Notes: generated from the letters alone by a model not told the origin. Positions 19,913-29,567 are shown, counted from the stretch's first letter. The stretch: DNA of 64,000 nucleotides from Marinobacter zhejiangensis (GCF_900114775.1 NZ_FOUE01000004.1:186001-250000), one strand, 5' to 3'. Numbers and translations: made by a program.

Positions 19913-21397
19913 CTAGTTACTGCCTGATTGAGTCCCGCCGCGGCTGCCAAGTGCGGTCAGTCGCTCGGTGATCGCCTGATAGTTTGGGGTTCCCGGAGGC
20001 TCTTTATCCTGAGCCTGAAGCAGCTGCCTACGTGCGGCAGGGTAGTCTCCCATCAGGAGGGCATATTCTGCGCGGGCCTGGTGAACGCCAACAATATTTC
20101 TGGCCTGGCCCTCAGCCTCGGCCAGCCTTCGCCACAGAGTTTCTTTTCCTGGTTGCTCCCGGGTCAGCCTTTTCAGGGTTGCGACGGCCGCCGCGCTATC
20201 ACCAATCGCCAGTTCAGTCCTTGCCAGCATGTCGCTGATCGGAAAATTGTTAGGGTTTCGGGTCAGGGCCTGCCGTGTTAGCTGGTTTGCCTCTTCGGAT
20301 TGGCCCTGTGCAAGCAGAGCTTCGGCGAGTGTAACTGTATAGGTGATTCGCCCCGGCTGGTGTAGCAGCATGTCACGGAGGAGTTGTTCCGCATCCGCGG
20401 CACGCCCACCTGACAGCAGTGCTACAGCCAGCCCATAGCTGGCCGCCGGGTTTGTCTGGAGGGTGGCTTGGGCTGTTAGTTGCTTAAAGTGTTCAATCGC
20501 AAGTTCCGGTGTACGCAGGTAGTGTACTTGGAGGCGAGCCCGAGAGAGGTGGTACTCGAGGGTGTCTTCTGTGCGCCGGTTTGGGTATTGCTCTGCGCGG
20601 GCCCATGTGTCCGATACGCGGCTCTGAGTGAGTGGGTGGGTAGAAAGGTATTCCGGTACCTGGTTTCCTTGTAGCCGGTTCTCGCGCATCATTTCTTCGA
20701 ACATCTGCGGCATGCCTTTGGGGTCGAGGCCGGAGTTCACCATGATTTCGAGGCCAATTCGATCCGCTTCTTTCTCGTGAGCGCGGCTGTACTGAAGCAT
20801 GTTCTGGGCAGTCAGGGCCTGAGTGCCGGCAATGGCGGCTATCCCGAGGTCCGATTTGGTGACCGCTGACAACACGATTCCAGCAATCATGCCGGCCAGG
20901 GCCATGGGGGTGCTCGTTTGCTGTTGCTCGAGCCGGCGCGCAAAGTGGCGTTGGCTAAGGTGGGCAAGTTCGTGGGCAACCACCGAGCTGAAGGCCTGCT
21001 CACTGTTCGCATGCAGAAAAAGCCCGGCGTTGACGCCAACAATATTGCCGGGAACGGCAAAGGCATTCAGCTCCGGGCTGTCGATGAGTACGAGATGAAT
21101 GTTCTTATCGTTTAGTGGAACTGCTGGCAGCAGGCGGAAAATCAGCGATTGCAGGTAGTCTTCGGCCAGGGGGTCCTCTACGCGGGCTTCGCTGCGGCGG
21201 AGGTAGGCCAATACTTGCTGGCCAATTTCCGCTTCCTGTTGCTCTGAAATCAATCCCCCTCCAAGGCCGCCAATGGTCGGTAGATCTCTTTCCTGGGCGT
21301 CGGTCGGAAGGGCTGCGGAGAATAGCAGGGCGCATGAGAGCAGGCCGGTGGCGGTGAGTCGACGGTATTGGCTGGATCGAATGGGCTTGGCGGTCAT
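19913..21397 (-). CDS. bepA: BepA-like periplasmic M48 metalloprotease with TPR domain
   Basis: A precursor of 494 residues with a signal peptide (about 1-35, ending near DAQ). The zinc motif HELAH sits at residues 142-146 and the third ligand Glu lies in HEKEADRIGLE near residue 207. After a hydrophobic loop (MALAGMIAGIVLSAV) the C-terminal half is made of TPR repeats. The architecture matches E. coli BepA, which degrades or assists stalled outer-membrane proteins such as LptD at the Bam complex; bamC lies 3 kb away. The ATG at 21397 places the signal peptide at the N-terminus; an in-frame start at 21481 would add 28 residues before it. Confidence 0.9.
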   Translation of the reverse strand: MTAKPIRSSQYRRLTATGLLSCALLFSAALPTDAQERDLPTIGGLGGGLISEQQEAEIGQQVLAYLRRSEARVEDPLAEDYLQSLIFRLLPAVPLNDKNIHLVLIDSPELNAFAVPGNIVGVNAGLFLHANSEQAFSSVVAHELAHLSQRHFARRLEQQQTSTPMALAGMIAGIVLSAVTKSDLGIAAIAGTQALTAQNMLQYSRAHEKEADRIGLEIMVNSGLDPKGMPQMFEEMMRENRLQGNQVPEYLSTHPLTQSRVSDTWARAEQYPNRRTEDTLEYHLSRARLQVHYLRTPELAIEHFKQLTAQATLQTNPAASYGLAVALLSGGRAADAEQLLRDMLLHQPGRITYTVTLAEALLAQGQSEEANQLTRQALTRNPNNFPISDMLARTELAIGDSAAAVATLKRLTREQPGKETLWRRLAEAEGQARNIVGVHQARAEYALLMGDYPAARRQLLQAQDKEPPGTPNYQAITERLTALGSRGGTQSGSN

Positions 21398-21588
21398 ATT
21401 GAATGCTAACGTTCCTGTGCCGGTCTTGGGGTGGCGCTGCTGGTTATTTGTACGTGTAAGGTCGACTTGGTTCAATGCCATACAATGGCTGTTTGCATCT
21501 TTTCTTAGTGGTAAGATGCTGAGCAGGCCGCTGCTATCACGGTGAGCTTCCTGGTTTTATCCATGTCCAATGTTGGTGACTTCCTACT

Positions 21589-21819
21589 GTGCCAGATCGA
21601 ATTCTTGATGCTTCCGGGCTCCATTGCCCCATGCCCCTGCTTAAAACCAAACTTGAACTCAATGGGATGAGTCCTGGTCAAGAGCTGGAGGTTATCGCCA
21701 CCGATGCAGGGTCTGCCCGTGATATTCCTGCCTTTCTAAAACTGTCCAGCCACGAACTGATGAGCTCCTCGGAAGCGGATGGCTGCTACCACTTTGTAAT
21801 ACGTTGCGGCCAACGGTAA
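21589..21819 (+). CDS. TusA/SirA-family sulfur carrier protein
   Basis: A protein of 76 residues with the family motif LDASGLHCPMPLLKTK, where the Cys in CPMP (residue 13) is the persulfide carrier. The start is a GTG at 21589. In Pseudomonas the gene at this position (next to perM and bcp) is a TusA-like protein linked to sulfur transfer and molybdenum metabolism rather than the 2-thiouridine TusA. Which role applies here cannot be told from sequence, so no symbol is given. Confidence 0.88.
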   Translation: MPDRILDASGLHCPMPLLKTKLELNGMSPGQELEVIATDAGSARDIPAFLKLSSHELMSSSEADGCYHFVIRCGQR

Positions 21820-21837
21820 GTACCCAGAGGATGGTTC

Positions 21838-22920
21838 ATGGTTAGAATTCTACGTGGTCTCGCGGATAAATACTTTTCAGATGACGAAGCTGTCATCCTT
21901 TTGTTATTGCTGGTGTTCGGCACACTGGCCATTGTGTATCTCGGTGCCATGCTGGCGCCGGTCATCGCGGCCGTTATTGTTGCATTTATCCTTCAGGGGC
22001 TGGTAGTGAAGCTCCTCAAACTCGGTGTTCCCCAGGGTGTTGCGGTGATAGGGGTATTCCTCTTGTTTCTGGGGATTCTCGTGGGTTTCCTGTTTGGGTT
22101 GCTGCCTCTGGTATGGGCGCAGGTGACCTCCCTGGCTGGAGAGGCTCCTCGAATTATGAGGGAGTTACAGAGCTACATGGAGGTGTTGCCTCAAGAATAT
22201 CCTAACCTGGTGTCCATTGAAGCTCTGCATACCGTGTATCAGGAGGTCACTGCCGAGGCTGCACGAATGACCCAGTGGCTTGTGTCATTTTCGCTCAGTA
22301 GCATTCCTGATCTGGTTGCGATCATGATCTACATGGTTTTGTTGCCGATTCTGGTGTTCTTTTTCCTCAAAGATCGGCAGGTTTTGCTGTCAGCACTTGC
22401 GCGTTTGCTGCCTCACCAAAGACCGTTGATGTTGCATATCTGGGAGGAGGTGAATCTCCAGTGTGCCAATTACGTTCGCGGTAAGGCGGTTGAGATTCTG
22501 ATTGTGGGGGGCTCAACCTACGTAGCATTCAAGTTGCTGGGGGTGCCCTATGCGGCGCTGCTGTCGTTCCTGGTTGGGTTGAGCGTGGTGATCCCCTATA
22601 TTGGTGCGGCTGTTGTGACGGTGCCTGTTGCAATCATTGCGCTGGTGGCCTTTGGGTGGGGCAGTCACTTTATCTGGGTCATGGTGATCTACGGGATTAT
22701 TCAGGCGCTGGATGGCAACGTTCTGGTCCCGCTTCTGTTTTCCGAAGTTAACAACCTGCATCCGGTGGTGATTATCGTAGCCGTGTTGTTTTTTGGTGGT
22801 GTGTGGGGGCTCTGGGGGGTGTTCTTTGCGATCCCGCTGGCGACCATGCTGAAGGCAATCTTTTCCGCCTGGCCGGTTAAGGATGAGCTGCCGCCGCCCA
22901 GCGGGGCGGGGCAGGCTTAA
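21838..22920 (+). CDS. AI-2E/PerM-family membrane transporter
   Basis: A protein of 360 residues with about eight transmembrane segments: a hydrophobic N-terminal block (residues about 17-85), a periplasmic or cytoplasmic helical segment, then four to five helices from about 150 to the end. The motif PYIGAAVVTVPV and the ending GVWGLWGVFFAIPLATMLKAI are characteristic. Substrates in this family vary (permease-like PerM, Na+/H+ exchange or signal export) and are not predictable. It lies 18 bases after the tusA-like gene. Confidence 0.88.
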   Translation: MVRILRGLADKYFSDDEAVILLLLLVFGTLAIVYLGAMLAPVIAAVIVAFILQGLVVKLLKLGVPQGVAVIGVFLLFLGILVGFLFGLLPLVWAQVTSLAGEAPRIMRELQSYMEVLPQEYPNLVSIEALHTVYQEVTAEAARMTQWLVSFSLSSIPDLVAIMIYMVLLPILVFFFLKDRQVLLSALARLLPHQRPLMLHIWEEVNLQCANYVRGKAVEILIVGGSTYVAFKLLGVPYAALLSFLVGLSVVIPYIGAAVVTVPVAIIALVAFGWGSHFIWVMVIYGIIQALDGNVLVPLLFSEVNNLHPVVIIVAVLFFGGVWGLWGVFFAIPLATMLKAIFSAWPVKDELPPPSGAGQA

Positions 22921-22934
22921 ATTGCCGTGTGTAC

Positions 22935-23405
22935 TCAGAGGTTTTGGGCGCTTTCCAGAACCTCGTCAACATGTCCTTTGACTTTGACGGTGCGCCACTC
23001 CTGGCGCAGGACGCCGTCTTTGTCGATCAGGAAGGTGCTGCGGTCGATCCCCATATACTCCTTTCCGTAAAGCTTTTTCAGTTTGATGACGTCAAACTGC
23101 TTGCAGAGCGCTTCTTCCGGGTCTGAAATCAGGTGGAAAGGGAATTCGTGCTTGGTGCGGAAGTTGTTATGGGTCCTGACGCTGTCTCTTGAAACACCGA
23201 AAATCACGGTGTCAGCGGCTTCAAACGCCTGATGCCGGTCGCGAAAGTCCTGACCCTCGGTGGTGCATCCTGGGGTGTTGTCCTTGGGATAGAAGTAAAT
23301 GACAACGTTTTTTTTGCCCTGGAAATCCGAAAGCCGAATGGTTTGGTCGTCCGTTGCGGAAGCTTCGAAGTCGGCAACCGGTTTGTTCAGTTCAACCGTA
23401 GACAT
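22935..23405 (-). CDS. bcp: Thioredoxin-dependent peroxiredoxin (Bcp/PrxQ)
   Basis: A peroxiredoxin of 156 residues reducing hydrogen and organic peroxides. The peroxidatic Cys47 lies in YPKDNTPGCTTEG. The position five residues later, which carries the resolving cysteine in E. coli Bcp (C-x4-C), is Gln52 here. The only other cysteine is Cys101 (EALCKQF). The protein therefore belongs to the subset of PrxQ proteins without the helix-2 resolving cysteine. It converges with perM and diverges from dapA. Confidence 0.92.
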   Translation of the reverse strand: MSTVELNKPVADFEASATDDQTIRLSDFQGKKNVVIYFYPKDNTPGCTTEGQDFRDRHQAFEAADTVIFGVSRDSVRTHNNFRTKHEFPFHLISDPEEALCKQFDVIKLKKLYGKEYMGIDRSTFLIDKDGVLRQEWRTVKVKGHVDEVLESAQNL

Positions 23406-23479
23406 GGGTTCTCCTCTATTTCCCTTGTGTCAGTCAGCACCCAACATTACCATAACCGTTTTATCTGGACGGAGTCTTT

Positions 23480-24358
23480 ATGATTACTGGTAGCCTCGTC
23501 GCACTCGTGACGCCAATGCATGCGGATGGCAGCATCCACTGGGAGCATCTGGACGCGCTGGTGGACTTCCATCTTGAAAACGGAACCGACGGCATTGTTG
23601 CGGTTGGTACCACCGGAGAGTCGGCGACTCTGGACCCCGAAGAGCATTGTCAGGCGATCGGTCATATCATCAAGCGGGTGCAGGGCCGGATTTCTGTCAT
23701 TGCTGGAACCGGTGCCAACAGCACCCGGGAAGCGATCGAGTTAACCTCGGAAGCTCACAAGCTCGGCGCAGATGCCTGTTTGCTTGTTGTACCTTACTAC
23801 AACAAGCCGACACAGGAAGGACTCTATCAGCACTTCAAGGCGATCGCTGAGGCTGTCCCGGTTGACCAGATTCTCTACAATGTGCCGGGGCGAACCGCCT
23901 GTGACATGTTGAACGACACAGTCCTGCGCCTGGCCGATATTCCCAATATTGTCGGTATTAAGGATGCCACCGGGGATGTTCCGAGAGGGGTTGAGTTGAT
24001 CCGTGGGCTGAATGGCCGCCTTGCCGTCTATTCCGGTGATGATGCCACAGCAGCAGACCTGATGCTGGCTGGCGCGAAGGGCAATATCTCGGTGACTGCC
24101 AACGTTGCACCGAAAGCCATGGCGGACCTTTGTCGCGCCGCCATCGCTGGCGACCGGGACGAAACTGGCCGCTTGAACGACCTGCTCATGCCGTTGAATC
24201 GGAAGCTGTTTGTTGAAGCCAACCCGATTCCTGTGAAATGGGCCTTGAGTCGCATGGGTCTCATCGGAGAGGGTATCCGCCTGCCGCTGACGCCGCTGGA
24301 CGCAAAGTTCCATGGTGAAGTTGAAGACGCGATGCGTGCATCAGGCGTGCTCAGCTGA
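23480..24358 (+). CDS. dapA: 4-hydroxy-tetrahydrodipicolinate synthase
   Basis: Condenses pyruvate with aspartate semialdehyde in lysine and diaminopimelate synthesis. TIM-barrel enzyme of 292 residues. The Schiff-base Lys161 is in GIKDATG, the catalytic Tyr133 in LYNVPGRT, and the hydroxyl triad Thr44/Thr45 in GTTGESATL. It starts 74 bases from bcp on the opposite strand. bamC follows 31 bases downstream, as in E. coli and Pseudomonas. Confidence 0.97.
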   Translation: MITGSLVALVTPMHADGSIHWEHLDALVDFHLENGTDGIVAVGTTGESATLDPEEHCQAIGHIIKRVQGRISVIAGTGANSTREAIELTSEAHKLGADACLLVVPYYNKPTQEGLYQHFKAIAEAVPVDQILYNVPGRTACDMLNDTVLRLADIPNIVGIKDATGDVPRGVELIRGLNGRLAVYSGDDATAADLMLAGAKGNISVTANVAPKAMADLCRAAIAGDRDETGRLNDLLMPLNRKLFVEANPIPVKWALSRMGLIGEGIRLPLTPLDAKFHGEVEDAMRASGVLS

Positions 24359-24389
24359 GCAAGATTACGGTACGAACTGGAGAAAGTTG

Positions 24390-25469
24390 ATGGTAGTTCC
24401 TGTCCGGAAGCGGTCGCAGTCGCGGCAATGTATGGCGAGTGCGGCTGCTGCCATGGCCTTGTTGGCTGTGTCAGGGTGCAGTTTTCTGGAGGATCGATCC
24501 GAGCGCTATGTGACTGCGCCTGTCGGACAGCCTTTGAAAACGGTCGATGAGCGGCAACGCAACCGGATCGGTGAGGCTTATCCCATCCGTGAGATTGAGA
24601 ATGCGGATACCGGCCGGATGTACCCGGATGAGCTGCCGGTGCCTCCGGATATGACCTCCGATATCCTTGAGCAGAACTACCTGGTGGAAGAACTCGATGA
24701 CCAGGCTTGGTTGCTGGTCAATGAGTTACCAGGACAGGTTTGGCCTGGCGTGACTTCGTATATGAACGAGCGAGGGTTTGGGGTGGCGTTTGATAATCCC
24801 GCCCTGGGGCTGGTTCAAAGCGAACTCGCCAACTACAGTCGTCAGGCCCGAAGCCTGCTGGGGATGTCTGACACGGCCGGGAGCGAGTCGCTGGTTGTGG
24901 TTCAGGCCAGGGTCGCACCGGGCGTGCGTCGAAAATCCACGGAAATCCAGCTCCGTCCAAGGATTGTGACAAACAACCCCGAGCGTTTATTTGGGTGGCA
25001 GTCGGTGGCTGCTGACCTTGCGATGGAAAAGACCTTGCTTGCGGATCTTGCGGACTTCCTGCAAGCCCGCGAAGGCACCAAGTCTTATTCCCGTGCAGCG
25101 CTCGGGATCACCAGCGAACCTCTGGTGAATCTGGTGACTGAGGACGATCTCCCTGTTGCCATACGCATGGATCTTGATTACGGGCGAGCGTGGAGTGAAG
25201 TCAGGCGAGCGCTGGGTGATGCCAGCGTCGATGTGGTTGATCTTGATCGTAGCTCTGGTCGTTTCTTTGTTGATTACCGCTCCAGCGAGGAGCGTGATCC
25301 TGGCATGTTTAGCTGGTTCTCCGACAAAGCCGAGGCGGAGTACACCTTTGACGTTCAGTTGGTGCAGCAGGAAGGATTTGTGCTGGTAACGACTGGGCGT
25401 GCCCCGGCGTACCAGGGAATTGATCGCTCAACTTTGTTGTTAAGCCAGCTCTTTGATCATCTTTATTAA
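24390..25469 (+). CDS. bamC: Outer-membrane assembly lipoprotein BamC
   Basis: From the ATG at 24390 (GGAGAAAG upstream) the product is 359 residues with a signal peptide ending in the lipobox VSGC. A long unstructured N-terminal lasso (about 25-95, with YPIREIENAD and LPVPPDM) binds BamD in E. coli. Two helix-grip domains follow. Upstream in-frame starts that would overlap dapA place charged residues before the signal peptide and are rejected. BamC is an accessory subunit of the Bam complex that inserts beta-barrel proteins. Confidence 0.9.
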   Translation: MVVPVRKRSQSRQCMASAAAAMALLAVSGCSFLEDRSERYVTAPVGQPLKTVDERQRNRIGEAYPIREIENADTGRMYPDELPVPPDMTSDILEQNYLVEELDDQAWLLVNELPGQVWPGVTSYMNERGFGVAFDNPALGLVQSELANYSRQARSLLGMSDTAGSESLVVVQARVAPGVRRKSTEIQLRPRIVTNNPERLFGWQSVAADLAMEKTLLADLADFLQAREGTKSYSRAALGITSEPLVNLVTEDDLPVAIRMDLDYGRAWSEVRRALGDASVDVVDLDRSSGRFFVDYRSSEERDPGMFSWFSDKAEAEYTFDVQLVQQEGFVLVTTGRAPAYQGIDRSTLLLSQLFDHLY

Positions 25470-25518
25470 ACCTATAGACAGGGCGGTGTTTGGCTGTCCT
25501 GGTGTTTGGAGTCAGTAA

Positions 25519-26232
25519 ATGGAAAAGCGTGAAGAGCTTTACGCAGGTAAGGCCAAGTCTGTCTATCGCACCGATAGCCCGGACCTGTTCGTACTCGAGT
25601 TTCGTGATGACACTTCAGCCTTTGATGGCGAAAAGAAGGAGCAGCTCAACCGCAAGGGCATGGTGAACAATCGCTTTAACGCGTTCATCATGGAAAAGCT
25701 TGAACAGGCCGGTGTGCCGACTCATTTTGAGGGGCTTCTGTCACCAACGGAATCGCTGGTTAAGAACCTCGATATGATTCCTGTCGAGTGTGTGGTTCGG
25801 AACATATCGGCCGGAAGCCTGTGCCGTCGTCTTGGTGTGGAAGAGGGGATAAACCTCACTCCGCCTACCTTCGAGCTGTTCCTGAAAAATGATGCCTTGC
25901 ACGACCCGATGGTGAACGAATCGCTGGCGGTGAGCTTTGGTTGGGCAACGGAAGCTGAGCTTGCGAAAATGAAAGAGCTCACCTTTAAGGTCAATGAGGT
26001 GCTCAAGACTTTGTTTGATGACGCCGGTATGCTGCTGGTGGATTACAAGCTGGAATTTGGGCGCTCCGGTGGTGAAATCGTGTTGGGTGATGAGTTCAGT
26101 CCCGACGGTTGTCGTATCTGGGACAAGGAAACCCGCAAGAAAATGGATAAAGACCGGTTCCGTCAGGGGCTAGGTGAAGTAATTGAAATGTACGAAGAAG
26201 TCGGCCGTCGCCTTGGTATGACATTTGAGTGA
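25519..26232 (+). CDS. purC: Phosphoribosylaminoimidazole-succinocarboxamide synthase
   Basis: Joins CAIR and aspartate to form SAICAR in purine synthesis. A protein of 237 residues, the length of bacterial PurC. It begins [16 protein letters not shown] with the ATP-binding GKAKSVY motif, followed by [10 protein letters not shown] and [25 protein letters not shown], the SAICAR synthetase signatures. It follows bamC by 49 bases; a small inverted repeat (GACAG/CTGTC) lies in this gap but I see no riboswitch. Confidence 0.97.
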   Translation: MEKREELYAGKAKSVYRTDSPDLFVLEFRDDTSAFDGEKKEQLNRKGMVNNRFNAFIMEKLEQAGVPTHFEGLLSPTESLVKNLDMIPVECVVRNISAGSLCRRLGVEEGINLTPPTFELFLKNDALHDPMVNESLAVSFGWATEAELAKMKELTFKVNEVLKTLFDDAGMLLVDYKLEFGRSGGEIVLGDEFSPDGCRIWDKETRKKMDKDRFRQGLGEVIEMYEEVGRRLGMTFE

Positions 26233-26274
26233 TCGGTCGAAATTATAAAAAGCAGAAAAACATAAGGGTTTGTT

Positions 26275-27006
26275 ATGCGTAAGTTGTTTGTTGCGGTTGG
26301 TGGCTCCCTGTTGTTGGCGTCTCCGTTGGCTAATGCGGACATTGTCGGTGTTGGCGCATCGGTAAGTTATTGGGACTCTGAAACGTCCGGTCAAGCCATG
26401 ACCGGTAACGATGTTACAGATTTGGAAAACGACCTGAACCTGGATAGTGACAGCAACACCAACGCGACGCTTTACTTTGAGCACCCTGTGCCACTGTTGC
26501 CGAATGTGCGCCTGAACCTCACGTCGATTGATCAAAGCGGGCGCGGTGAACTGTCGACTGGGTATGGCCCGATTTCCGCCGGCACTCCGGTGGTTTCAGA
26601 TCTTGAACTGCAGCAGATTGACCTGACGCTGTACTACGAAGTGCTGGATAACTGGGTAAACCTGGATCTCGGCCTGACCGCGCGGGATCTGTCTAGCGAG
26701 CTGACCATTAAGTCGGTTGGCGGCCTGAATGCTTCGAAAACCGAAGTGGATGCGGTGATTCCGATGGGCTATGCCGCTGCGCGGTTTGATCTGCCCTTTA
26801 CTGGCCTGTCGGTCGGTGGTGAACTCAATGCCATCGGCTATGGCGGTGACTCCGTGTACGACGTCACGGCCTACGGCCAGTATGAAATTTCCCTGCTGCA
26901 GTTGCAGTTGGGCTATCGCCAGATCTCTGTCGACTATGAAGATGGCGACGACCAGTTGGACATCGATATCGATGGTCCTTTTGTTAGTGCTGGTCTGGCA
27001 TTCTGA
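26275..27006 (+). CDS. Outer-membrane beta-barrel protein (TIGR04219 type)
   Basis: A protein of 243 residues with a signal peptide (MRKLFVAVGGSLLLASPLANA) and alternating hydrophobic/polar strands ending in a C-terminal Phe (FVSAGLAF), the signature of Bam-inserted barrels. Asp-rich stretches (DLENDLNLDSDSN and EDGDDQLDIDIDG) form loops between strands. It resembles the uncharacterised family TIGR04219 found in marine gammaproteobacteria; its function is unknown. A strong terminator follows. Confidence 0.8.
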   Translation: MRKLFVAVGGSLLLASPLANADIVGVGASVSYWDSETSGQAMTGNDVTDLENDLNLDSDSNTNATLYFEHPVPLLPNVRLNLTSIDQSGRGELSTGYGPISAGTPVVSDLELQQIDLTLYYEVLDNWVNLDLGLTARDLSSELTIKSVGGLNASKTEVDAVIPMGYAAARFDLPFTGLSVGGELNAIGYGGDSVYDVTAYGQYEISLLQLQLGYRQISVDYEDGDDQLDIDIDGPFVSAGLAF

Positions 27007-27020
27007 TCATCGTCAGCTTT

Positions 27021-27048
27021 GGAAAGCGCCTCTCGGGGCGCTTTTTTT
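27021..27048 (+). terminator. Rho-independent terminator after the beta-barrel gene
   Basis: AAAGCGCC (27023-27030) pairs with GGCGCTTT (27037-27044) around a six-base loop and continues into seven T. It ends the purC/barrel transcription unit. Confidence 0.93.
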
Positions 27049-27133
27049 ATGGGCCAAGGGTGGGCTGCAACCTATACTTTCTATTCGGTAGAATATGGGC
27101 CATCAATATTAATCGAGCTTTGGAGAAGGCATT

Positions 27134-28141
27134 TTGAAAATTCTGGTTACAGGGACTGCAGGATTCATTGGTTCACACCTTGCTCACCGGCTGCTTGACC
27201 GTGGTGATGAGGTGATCGGCGTGGACAACGTCAACGACTACTATGATGTCTCTCTCAAGGAAGCGCGGTTGGCTCGCCTGACCGGCAAGCCAGGGTTTAC
27301 TGAAGTTCGCCAGGACGTTGCCGATCGCGAAGTCATGGAGGCTGTATTCCGGGAGCATAAACCGGAGCGGGTGGTGCATCTGGCGGCTCAGGCAGGTGTT
27401 CGCTACTCCCTTGAAAACCCTCACGCCTACGTGGATGCTAATCTTGTAGGGTTTATGAATATCCTTGAGGGGTGTCGCCACAATGATGTTAAACACCTTG
27501 TGTACGCTTCAAGCAGTTCGGTCTATGGGGCCAATGAGGCCATGCCGTTTTCAGTCCATGACAACGTGGACCACCCCCTGAGCCTCTATGCAGCTTCGAA
27601 GAAGGCCAATGAGCTCATGGCGCATACCTATAGTCATCTGTATGGGCTACCAACCACTGGGCTTCGCTTCTTTACTGTTTATGGCCCTTGGGGGCGTCCG
27701 GATATGGCCCTGTTTATCTTCACTCGCAAGATCCTCGCTGGCGAGCCCATCGACGTCTTCAACCACGGTCATCACAAGCGGGACTTCACTTACATTGATG
27801 ACATCGTGGAGGGCGTGATTCGTACTCTGGATCACGTTGCTGAACCCAATGACGCATGGTCGGGAGAAAATCCTGACCCAGGCACCAGTAAGGCGCCGTA
27901 TCGCATCTATAACATTGGAAGTAACAATCCTGTGGAGCTTTCCCGGTTTATTGAGATCATCGAGGAGCGGGTAGGGCGAAAGGCAGAAAAGAACCTGCTG
28001 CCCCTGCAGGCTGGTGACGTACCGGCAACTTACGCCGATGTAGACGCGCTCATCGACGACGTGGGCTACAAGCCTTCGACGGCAGTCGAAGAAGGTATCG
28101 CTAACTTCGTTGATTGGTACCGGGATTTTTACAAGGTCTAA
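27134..28141 (+). CDS. NAD-dependent UDP-glucuronate 4-epimerase (CapI-like)
   Basis: Extended SDR of 335 residues starting at a TTG (27134) with GGAGAAGG upstream. NAD motif [30 protein letters not shown], and catalytic Tyr152/Lys156 in [10 protein letters not shown]. The segment [20 protein letters not shown] and the C-terminal [13 protein letters not shown] are typical of UDP-glucuronate epimerases that produce UDP-galacturonate. UDP-GlcA would come from Ugd (5.7 kb). It is a single gene bounded by terminators on both sides. A different uronate-type specificity within the family cannot be excluded. Confidence 0.88.
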   Translation: MKILVTGTAGFIGSHLAHRLLDRGDEVIGVDNVNDYYDVSLKEARLARLTGKPGFTEVRQDVADREVMEAVFREHKPERVVHLAAQAGVRYSLENPHAYVDANLVGFMNILEGCRHNDVKHLVYASSSSVYGANEAMPFSVHDNVDHPLSLYAASKKANELMAHTYSHLYGLPTTGLRFFTVYGPWGRPDMALFIFTRKILAGEPIDVFNHGHHKRDFTYIDDIVEGVIRTLDHVAEPNDAWSGENPDPGTSKAPYRIYNIGSNNPVELSRFIEIIEERVGRKAEKNLLPLQAGDVPATYADVDALIDDVGYKPSTAVEEGIANFVDWYRDFYKV

Positions 28142-28247
28142 GGGTTAGTTGGATTCTATTTGTGCGCTCTGGAGGGGTGAGGTCCTCTCTGGAGTGCTTT
28201 GCGGTTTTCAAGGGTCTTGCAGGCTGTTTTTTGTTGAGCCTGGACGC

Positions 28248-28283
28248 AAAAAAGCCGCTCACTGTATCCAGTAGCGGCTTTTT
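28248..28283. terminator. Bidirectional terminator between the epimerase gene and tRNA-Val
   Basis: AAAAAGCCGCT (28249-28259) pairs with AGCGGCTTTTT (28273-28283), with an inner ACTG/CAGT stem. A/T runs on both sides allow termination of the plus-strand epimerase gene and the minus-strand tRNA-Val. Confidence 0.9.
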
Positions 28284-28301
28284 CTAATTCTTTTGCAGAA
28301 T

Positions 28302-28378
<77 letters not shown>

Positions 28379-28398
28379 GTGTCCTGCAACGGGGACGC

Positions 28399-28427
28399 AT
28401 TATGCTGATTGAGGTGGGTGCGGTCAA
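28399..28427 (-). promoter_or_regulatory. Promoter of tRNA-Val
   Basis: On the minus strand, TTGACC (28427-28422) and CATAAT (28404-28399) are separated by exactly 17 bases, 20 bases before the tRNA, followed by a GC-rich discriminator (GCGTCCCC). The -35 overlaps the last codons of the upstream EamA gene. Confidence 0.75.
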
Positions 28428-29374
28428 GCCCTTTTTGTTATCCATTTTCTGGCGACCCTCATCAGAGTGTTCCAGCGGTTTACCAGCAGCGCGGCAAAGA
28501 TCAGTCCGCAGCCGATCATCTGGGTGGGACTCATGGTTTCTCCGAACCAGTTGGCGGCAAAAATGGCGACCCAAACGGGCTCGAGAACCATGATGACCAC
28601 ACCGTGGCTGTGGTTGGACAGGCTTTGTGCATAAGTTTGGAGAAAGAAACGGCCAGCCGTGCCAATGATGGCGCTCGCGAGCACCCAGCCGCTCAGGGTC
28701 CAGCTCAAGTTAGGCAGTGTGTCGTGCCAGGGCTCTGTCAGCGCCGATTCGGCCAGGGCAACCAGTCCCACGGTCAGCAGGGTGATAGCGCTCAGAGGAA
28801 GTGCTGGAACCGGTCCAAGGGCCTTTGTGCTTCCATCGGGCAGGGTTACGCAGCGGCTGTTTGCTGCGCGGGTGTTCATCAGGAAGAACAGGGCGAAGAT
28901 GCTGGCGGCCAACACATAGTAGATTTGCCCGATCTCAGTACGAAAACCGTTTTCTAGTGACAGACAGGCCAGCCCACCAACGGCAATTGGAATTGCGGCC
29001 CAGGTGCTCCATGGTTGTGGCTGGCGGAAGACCAGGCGGTCAACGATGGGAACCAGTACCACACCCAGGCTGGTTAGGAAGGCGCCTTCGCCCAGGTGCT
29101 CGCCGTAATAGAGTCCCTTGATCCAGAAGCTCATGGCGATGCCAAAGACGAGACCTACCATAAAGCTTCGGCGTAACTGTTCGCTGCTGAGGCGTTGAAG
29201 CGAAGGGATGGCAACGATGGCAAGGGTGGCGCCCGCTATGAGGAAGCGAAATGCCATAAACATAACCGGGGGCATCAACAGCACGGCTTCTTTGGAGAAC
29301 ATCCAGCTGATGGCGGCAAGGAGGGTGACGCAGACCAGTAGAAGATCGGATTTATGAGTATTGGTAAGCGCCAT
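28424..29374 (-). CDS. EamA-family (DMT superfamily) transporter
   Basis: A protein of 316 residues from the ATG at 29374 with ten predicted transmembrane helices in two EamA repeats (about 8-140 and 165-300). Motifs such as MAFRFLIAGATLAIV and SLGVVLVPIVDRLVFRQPQPWSTWAAIPIAVGGLACLS fit the drug/metabolite exporter superfamily. The substrate is unknown. An in-frame start at 29422 would add 16 polar residues. It is divergent from the Xre-type regulator at 29568, which might control it. Confidence 0.85.
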   Translation of the reverse strand: MALTNTHKSDLLLVCVTLLAAISWMFSKEAVLLMPPVMFMAFRFLIAGATLAIVAIPSLQRLSSEQLRRSFMVGLVFGIAMSFWIKGLYYGEHLGEGAFLTSLGVVLVPIVDRLVFRQPQPWSTWAAIPIAVGGLACLSLENGFRTEIGQIYYVLAASIFALFFLMNTRAANSRCVTLPDGSTKALGPVPALPLSAITLLTVGLVALAESALTEPWHDTLPNLSWTLSGWVLASAIIGTAGRFFLQTYAQSLSNHSHGVVIMVLEPVWVAIFAANWFGETMSPTQMIGCGLIFAALLVNRWNTLMRVARKWITKRA

Positions 29375-29567
29375 AGGTAGCAACCTTGAAGTTGGTCGAA
29401 AGTGCCGGTGCCCGGCGAGCATATCACGGGTGGTGAGATACTGACGGCGTCGTCGCGGAATTGTGGCGAAAGGTTTGTCAACCTGGCAATAGTTAGTTGT
29501 AATGCTGAAGGTTTTTCCTGAGGAGCTGCTCGAAGGCTCGCTAACCGACCATAAAGGTAGTGTAACG

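Noticed and set aside
25470..25518. Purine riboswitch before purC
   Set aside because: The gap is only 49 bases and holds just a 5-bp inverted repeat, too small for a riboswitch aptamer.
28409..28957. Plus-strand frame of 182 codons opposite the EamA gene
   Set aside because: The EamA frame encodes clear membrane helices; the opposite frame is polar and featureless.
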